Shown: positions 60,564 to 64,000 of the stretch, piece by piece | Position numbering within the stretch: the stretch's first letter is position 1 | Layout of the letters: every line of letters starts with the position of its first letter | Assembly: GCF_003013715.1 (NCBI RefSeq) | Contig: NC_072814.1 | Span: forward strand, 1,054,001-1,118,000 | Origin: Candidozyma auris | Taxonomy: Eukaryota > Ascomycota > Pichiomycetes > Serinales > Metschnikowiaceae | DNA: 64,000 nucleotides | Direction: 5' to 3' | Made by a program: the position numbers and the translations under genes | The notes under the pieces: generated by a model | Told to the model about the DNA's origin: nothing | The model's database searches: none | What the model saw: only the letters and a program-made list of their open reading frames with translations

Positions 60564-60635
60564 ACTGGCCCACCTATCTCTGTCACCGCCTCGGCGCTCG
60601 GACCTTGGGCCCAACCAGACTGCGTGCAGGATGCC

Positions 60636-60647
60636 ATTTGCAGCCAA
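60636..60647 (+). promoter_or_regulatory. Recurrent element copy (TGCAG variant)
   Basis: ATTTGCAGCCAA, about 320 bp upstream of the last gene. Confidence 0.5.
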
Positions 60648-60965
60648 GCAGTTTGCACCTCTTTTCTTTAGATATATTGCAGCTGAGCAGCTTACGTGGC
60701 TTTCTGTTCAAGTGTGTACATTCATGCTTTTTTCTAGCACAATGCAAGGTTCTCAGCTGTGGTAGTTGGGGCCCATTTTATCGCCACCTGTCCTGCACAC
60801 TGGAGATTACCGCTACGCTTTGCGCAGAGGGCTCCGAATATATAGTGGCACGGAGCCATGCACTAAAAGAACCAGCTGAAAGAGATTTTGTTGAAGGTTG
60901 CTTACTGGCAAATTTTGTCTAACTTTTGTCAATTTATTATTCCCACTTGCCAAAGCGACTTATTC

Positions 60966-63821
60966 ATGTCAGCAATTGTGGCTGCTCTCACTCAATGTGA
61001 GTTGGAAGAAAACGATAACTTGGTGGAGATTCTTGGGTTGGTGAGGTCTTCACGAAAATCTCAGAGCGATGCCAAATTGGCCTCGGTGGTTCGCGGTTTG
61101 TGTACGAAGAACCTGGCTCTTTTGGCCACTCTCAGGCGGTGTGAGTCTGAGTTGGATCTCGACGATAAGGATGTGTTCAAGTCGTTGGTGAATGACTTCA
61201 TAGTATGGTTTGAAGACGCGTTTGTGGTTTTTGAGCGATACTTGTCATGTTTCCCATTGCACGAGGACTACGACTATGCCAAATTTTCTCGTCCCGTGCT
61301 ACATATTGGCTGTTACTCTGCCTTCATTGACCTGGCCATCGCTACCTTGAGAAACCCATTTATTGTGGAGAAACTCACAACTTTCCGCTTCCAGATCACG
61401 TCGTTGCTTACACGCTATTCAGAGCATTTGAAACTTCGAAATTTGAATAAAATTTCGTTTGATAACGTCCAGGCTTTTGGAGGGAATAAGGTCTCTTGTT
61501 CGTTCACACTCGACGAAATCGCGGAGAGAACCCAAAACGCACCCCTCTTCGTGGGCAATGCTCGTGTCGAAATGCTTCTTCTTGATCTTAAACACAACTC
61601 TGGAGCTCCTCGTTCTCCAGGTACGAACTTCAATGCTTTTGCAGTGCTTCAGCGTCATGGTGATGAGGATCCTCGCTCTTTGATGTATCCACCGTTTCGT
61701 CTCAACGAGGTCGCAATCGACCTCTCAGAACAAGGCCTTACACTTCAAGCGATTGCATATTTTTCAAAGGCTTCTCAGGATACAATTACAATCACGGGGT
61801 CTGTTGAAACTTTGAAGGCATGGAACGCCAAGTTGTGCAAGATCTTTCCTCAGATTAATAACAAATTGAAACCCAGCAAGAAGTTGGAACTTGTTGGATT
61901 GGGTATTTCTTGCCTGAGTTCAGAGGATGATGAATCTGATAAGTCGCCTGTTGAGGAGAGCGTTGCGTCTTTTACACCTCCTTCCGAAGCAATCTCTGAG
62001 GGTCATGGCTCTTCATCCCGCAGGCAGTCTTTGGAAATTATGAAGAAAACGCTTGGGAACACAGGAGCCACTTCAACTGTTGGAGTTACTAAGAAGACGA
62101 ATGTGATAGACAGTGAGATTGGACCAGGATCTGCGAAGGCAGAATATTGCTACGAGGACGATGCCGAGTCTGTTATAAGCAGCGACGAGGAGGGTATCGA
62201 GGCATCGTTCGAGATAGTCAAGCCCAAACTGAAACCCATCTCACCACCCAAAGCAACTGTTTATGGAAACGCAGCTGGTTCTGCAATCAACATTCACGAG
62301 TTTGGCAAAGATTATAATCCATCGTTTCTCTCAGTCAATGAGACTGGCGCTCAAAGACTGAAGCCCAAGAAGAATTTCTTACTCAACATCTTCAGAAAGA
62401 ACAAGTCAAGAGAAACTTTGGCGACCAATCTTCCTCAGCAGACAGACGAATCGGCCCCGAAGAAAACTCCAGATGATAATTCGAAGCCAAGAAAGAAGAA
62501 GAGCGGAAAATCTTCCAAAGAACACGCAAAGCCTAAACAAAAGTCCTCAAGGAAATTCGAGGGGTCTATAAAAGAAAATTCTCAGCCAGAGGAAACGAAA
62601 CAGCAGCAGCAGAAGACTACTGAAGAACCAAAGCCAAAGATGGCACCTCCACCACCACTTGATTTATCCAACATAGCAAGTGGCCCAAGTTCTGCAGCTT
62701 CAACAGACCCGCCAAGCTCTGCTTCCAGTACTTTTAAGAGAACACTTCCTTCTCCTTTTGCTTTGCCCTCTTCCACATCGCAATACTTCTTCAAACCACC
62801 ATCCGCTACACCAAGCACCAATGAATCATCCAGCAGTTTAGCTAGCAACAACGTGGAACAGTCGTTGTGCATCCCCGATGCTTTGAAGGAAACAATCAAC
62901 TCTGAGAGCACCATTGATTTTTATATCTCACCAACTTCACCTAAAGCATTGAAGGTGTCGAAATGGAAACGGAAATACGCCAAATGGGAAATGCTCACGA
63001 CGAATGAGAATCTTTTTATCAAGATTGTGACAAACTATGAATTGAACAAATCTTGGTTGCTTACATTTAAGGAAGAGTACGACGCTGAGTACGAGGAAGT
63101 CATCGACAAGCCTCTTCTCATCTTGGACTTGGACCCGACCACGCAGGTCAGAAAGTCATCAGCTCTCGACCTCGAAATTAACGCCATCAATTCCATCAAT
63201 GGCGAGAAGATGTCGATTATCATGCGCTGTCTCAATGGGAATTTGATGAACGAGCTTTCGAATAATTTGGGCAATATAGTTGAAATGATGCAGAGCAAGC
63301 CATCAGGAGGACGCAATCCCTCGTCATCCGAAAGCAGCTCTACGTTGATGTCGTCGCTCATGAGTAAGCCAAGCATTTCATCTACGATGACCAGTCTCCG
63401 TCTTGAGGACTCACGCGAGAACAGCTGGAGCCCAGCCTCTTTGCAAGAGAGGCAGCAGCCACAGGAGCCTTCGTCCAACATGCTCTTGCTCGACAGGTTG
63501 ACGGTTAGGCTTCACAAGCAGATGGAGTCTTACGAAAAGATCCACGAATTGTCGTCATGGAAGACTATCTCGATGTACACGTTGAGCGTGTGCCACTCTG
63601 CCGGTAGCGTGGACAACGGGATGTACCACTTAATCATGGAGAAGCAGGAAGAAAATGATTCTGGAGCGCAGCAGATCTCGTGGGCGTTTGACGAGGGTAC
63701 CATTCGCCAGCACATGGAGAAGATTGGCCGAGCCGGGTTGTTGGTGAAGACCGACAGCGACATCTACATGATCGAGTGCAAGTGCAAGAAGGAGCTCCGT
63801 CGTCTCCAGGGGCTATTCTAG
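60966..63821 (+). CDS. Large fungal protein, helical N-terminus and possible C-terminal PH-like domain
   Basis: The first ATG in frame is at 60966 (MSAIVAALTQCELEEN), giving 951 codons; earlier codons in the frame lack ATG. Residues about 1-175 are helical (LVNDFIVWFEDAFVVFERYL), followed by a beta-rich stretch (about 185-300). About 310-640 is disordered, Ser/Pro/Lys-rich with QQQQ and PPPPP runs and a basic patch (RKKKSGKSSK). The C-terminus from about 640 contains KVSKWKRKYAKWEMLTTNENLF, the opening pattern of a PH-like domain, and ends in SSWKTISMYTLSVCHS and a Lys/Arg-rich helix. I do not recognise a named ortholog. A membrane-associated scaffold is the best guess. Confidence 0.6.
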   Translation: MSAIVAALTQCELEENDNLVEILGLVRSSRKSQSDAKLASVVRGLCTKNLALLATLRRCESELDLDDKDVFKSLVNDFIVWFEDAFVVFERYLSCFPLHEDYDYAKFSRPVLHIGCYSAFIDLAIATLRNPFIVEKLTTFRFQITSLLTRYSEHLKLRNLNKISFDNVQAFGGNKVSCSFTLDEIAERTQNAPLFVGNARVEMLLLDLKHNSGAPRSPGTNFNAFAVLQRHGDEDPRSLMYPPFRLNEVAIDLSEQGLTLQAIAYFSKASQDTITITGSVETLKAWNAKLCKIFPQINNKLKPSKKLELVGLGISCLSSEDDESDKSPVEESVASFTPPSEAISEGHGSSSRRQSLEIMKKTLGNTGATSTVGVTKKTNVIDSEIGPGSAKAEYCYEDDAESVISSDEEGIEASFEIVKPKLKPISPPKATVYGNAAGSAINIHEFGKDYNPSFLSVNETGAQRLKPKKNFLLNIFRKNKSRETLATNLPQQTDESAPKKTPDDNSKPRKKKSGKSSKEHAKPKQKSSRKFEGSIKENSQPEETKQQQQKTTEEPKPKMAPPPPLDLSNIASGPSSAASTDPPSSASSTFKRTLPSPFALPSSTSQYFFKPPSATPSTNESSSSLASNNVEQSLCIPDALKETINSESTIDFYISPTSPKALKVSKWKRKYAKWEMLTTNENLFIKIVTNYELNKSWLLTFKEEYDAEYEEVIDKPLLILDLDPTTQVRKSSALDLEINAINSINGEKMSIIMRCLNGNLMNELSNNLGNIVEMMQSKPSGGRNPSSSESSSTLMSSLMSKPSISSTMTSLRLEDSRENSWSPASLQERQQPQEPSSNMLLLDRLTVRLHKQMESYEKIHELSSWKTISMYTLSVCHSAGSVDNGMYHLIMEKQEENDSGAQQISWAFDEGTIRQHMEKIGRAGLLVKTDSDIYMIECKCKKELRRLQGLF

Positions 63822-64000
63822 AGTAGCAGATTAATTGTAATAGTAATAGGATTTTAATAGAGCGTCATTAGAAGTGTAGAAGTAGTATGCAAGAGAGTGT
63901 TAGCTTTATCACCGTGACAAGAAAGCAAAAGATAAGAAGTCGAGTGCTTCCAGCACTTTGAACTAACCAACGCCAGTCTCTCTGAAATGAAACCGTTTGA
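63822..64000. other. 3' flank at the right edge
   Basis: 179 bp, no gene start visible. CTAACCAACGCCAG near 63962 looks like a branch/acceptor pair but no matching donor or exon can be supported within the window. Confidence 0.4.

Larger units (their letters stand above)
59355..60965. other. 1.6-kb upstream region of the last gene
   Basis: Contains a 26-bp-period imperfect duplication (59569-59619), several poly-A tracts near 60019 and 60216, CACGTGACTCA at 60423-60433, CACGTG at 60558-60563 and one strict recurrent element (60636-60647). The ORF at 60338-60922 spans promoter-like DNA and has no domain. Confidence 0.6.

Noticed and set aside
60338..60922. 194-codon plus-strand ORF upstream of the last gene
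   Set aside because: No domain, spans E-boxes and a recurrent element, and odd Cys/Leu-rich composition; more likely promoter DNA.

Overview
This is a fungal nuclear chromosome segment of ordinary budding-yeast type. Most genes are intron-poor, intergenic gaps run from 5 bp to about 3 kb, and there is no operon logic. Several genes point to a CTG-Ser1 yeast, plausibly in or near the Clavispora / Candida auris / Metschnikowia group (inference). CTG codons are rare. One sits exactly where aldehyde dehydrogenases carry an invariant Ser (21610-21612). The ribosomal-protein promoter at 19.1 kb has the Tbf1 + Cbf1 arrangement known from Candida rather than a Rap1 site. Lengths and residues given here use the standard code, so CTG-encoded Leu should be read as Ser.

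Layout, left to right. 0-10 kb: VPS53 (3' end outside the window), KEL1 and RIM8. 12-20 kb: NSR1, a 3.2-kb ORF-poor gap with a long inverted repeat, LEU4 and RPL16. 21-31 kb is dense: aldehyde dehydrogenase, TGL2, COQ6, VPS75, RPA49, JJJ3/DPH4 and an LCAT-like hydrolase. 31-35 kb: a gene-poor stretch, then a Zn2Cys6 factor whose zinc cluster is split by a 49-nt intron. 35-46 kb: YTA12, a Gag-like orphan ORF, NPL6/RSC7 and two tandem related genes, one with C2H2 fingers and one spliced with proline/glutamine-rich low complexity. 47-64 kb: TGL1, a Cu-only superoxide dismutase, a spliced DUF202 membrane gene, an OPT transporter, an acetamidase, NUC1 and a large possibly PH-domain protein. The genes are mostly conserved housekeeping genes and do not form a pathway cluster.

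The most unusual signal is not a gene. A 14-15 bp element, consensus ATTTYGCARCCAWTT, occurs at least 18 times by eye with a strict core (TTYGCARCCA), plus weaker variants. Essentially all copies lie in intergenic DNA, on both strands and in most promoter-sized gaps. About 0.5 copies would be expected by chance. In three genes it touches or abuts an annotated ATG. It behaves like the site of an abundant general regulatory factor that I cannot name. Secondary signals are ultra-compact introns with the branch point 5-7 nt from the 3' splice site, a palindrome-plus-element arrangement shared by two distant loci, and a frameshifted Gag-like ORF.

No tRNA, rRNA, intact transposon or CRISPR array was recognised.
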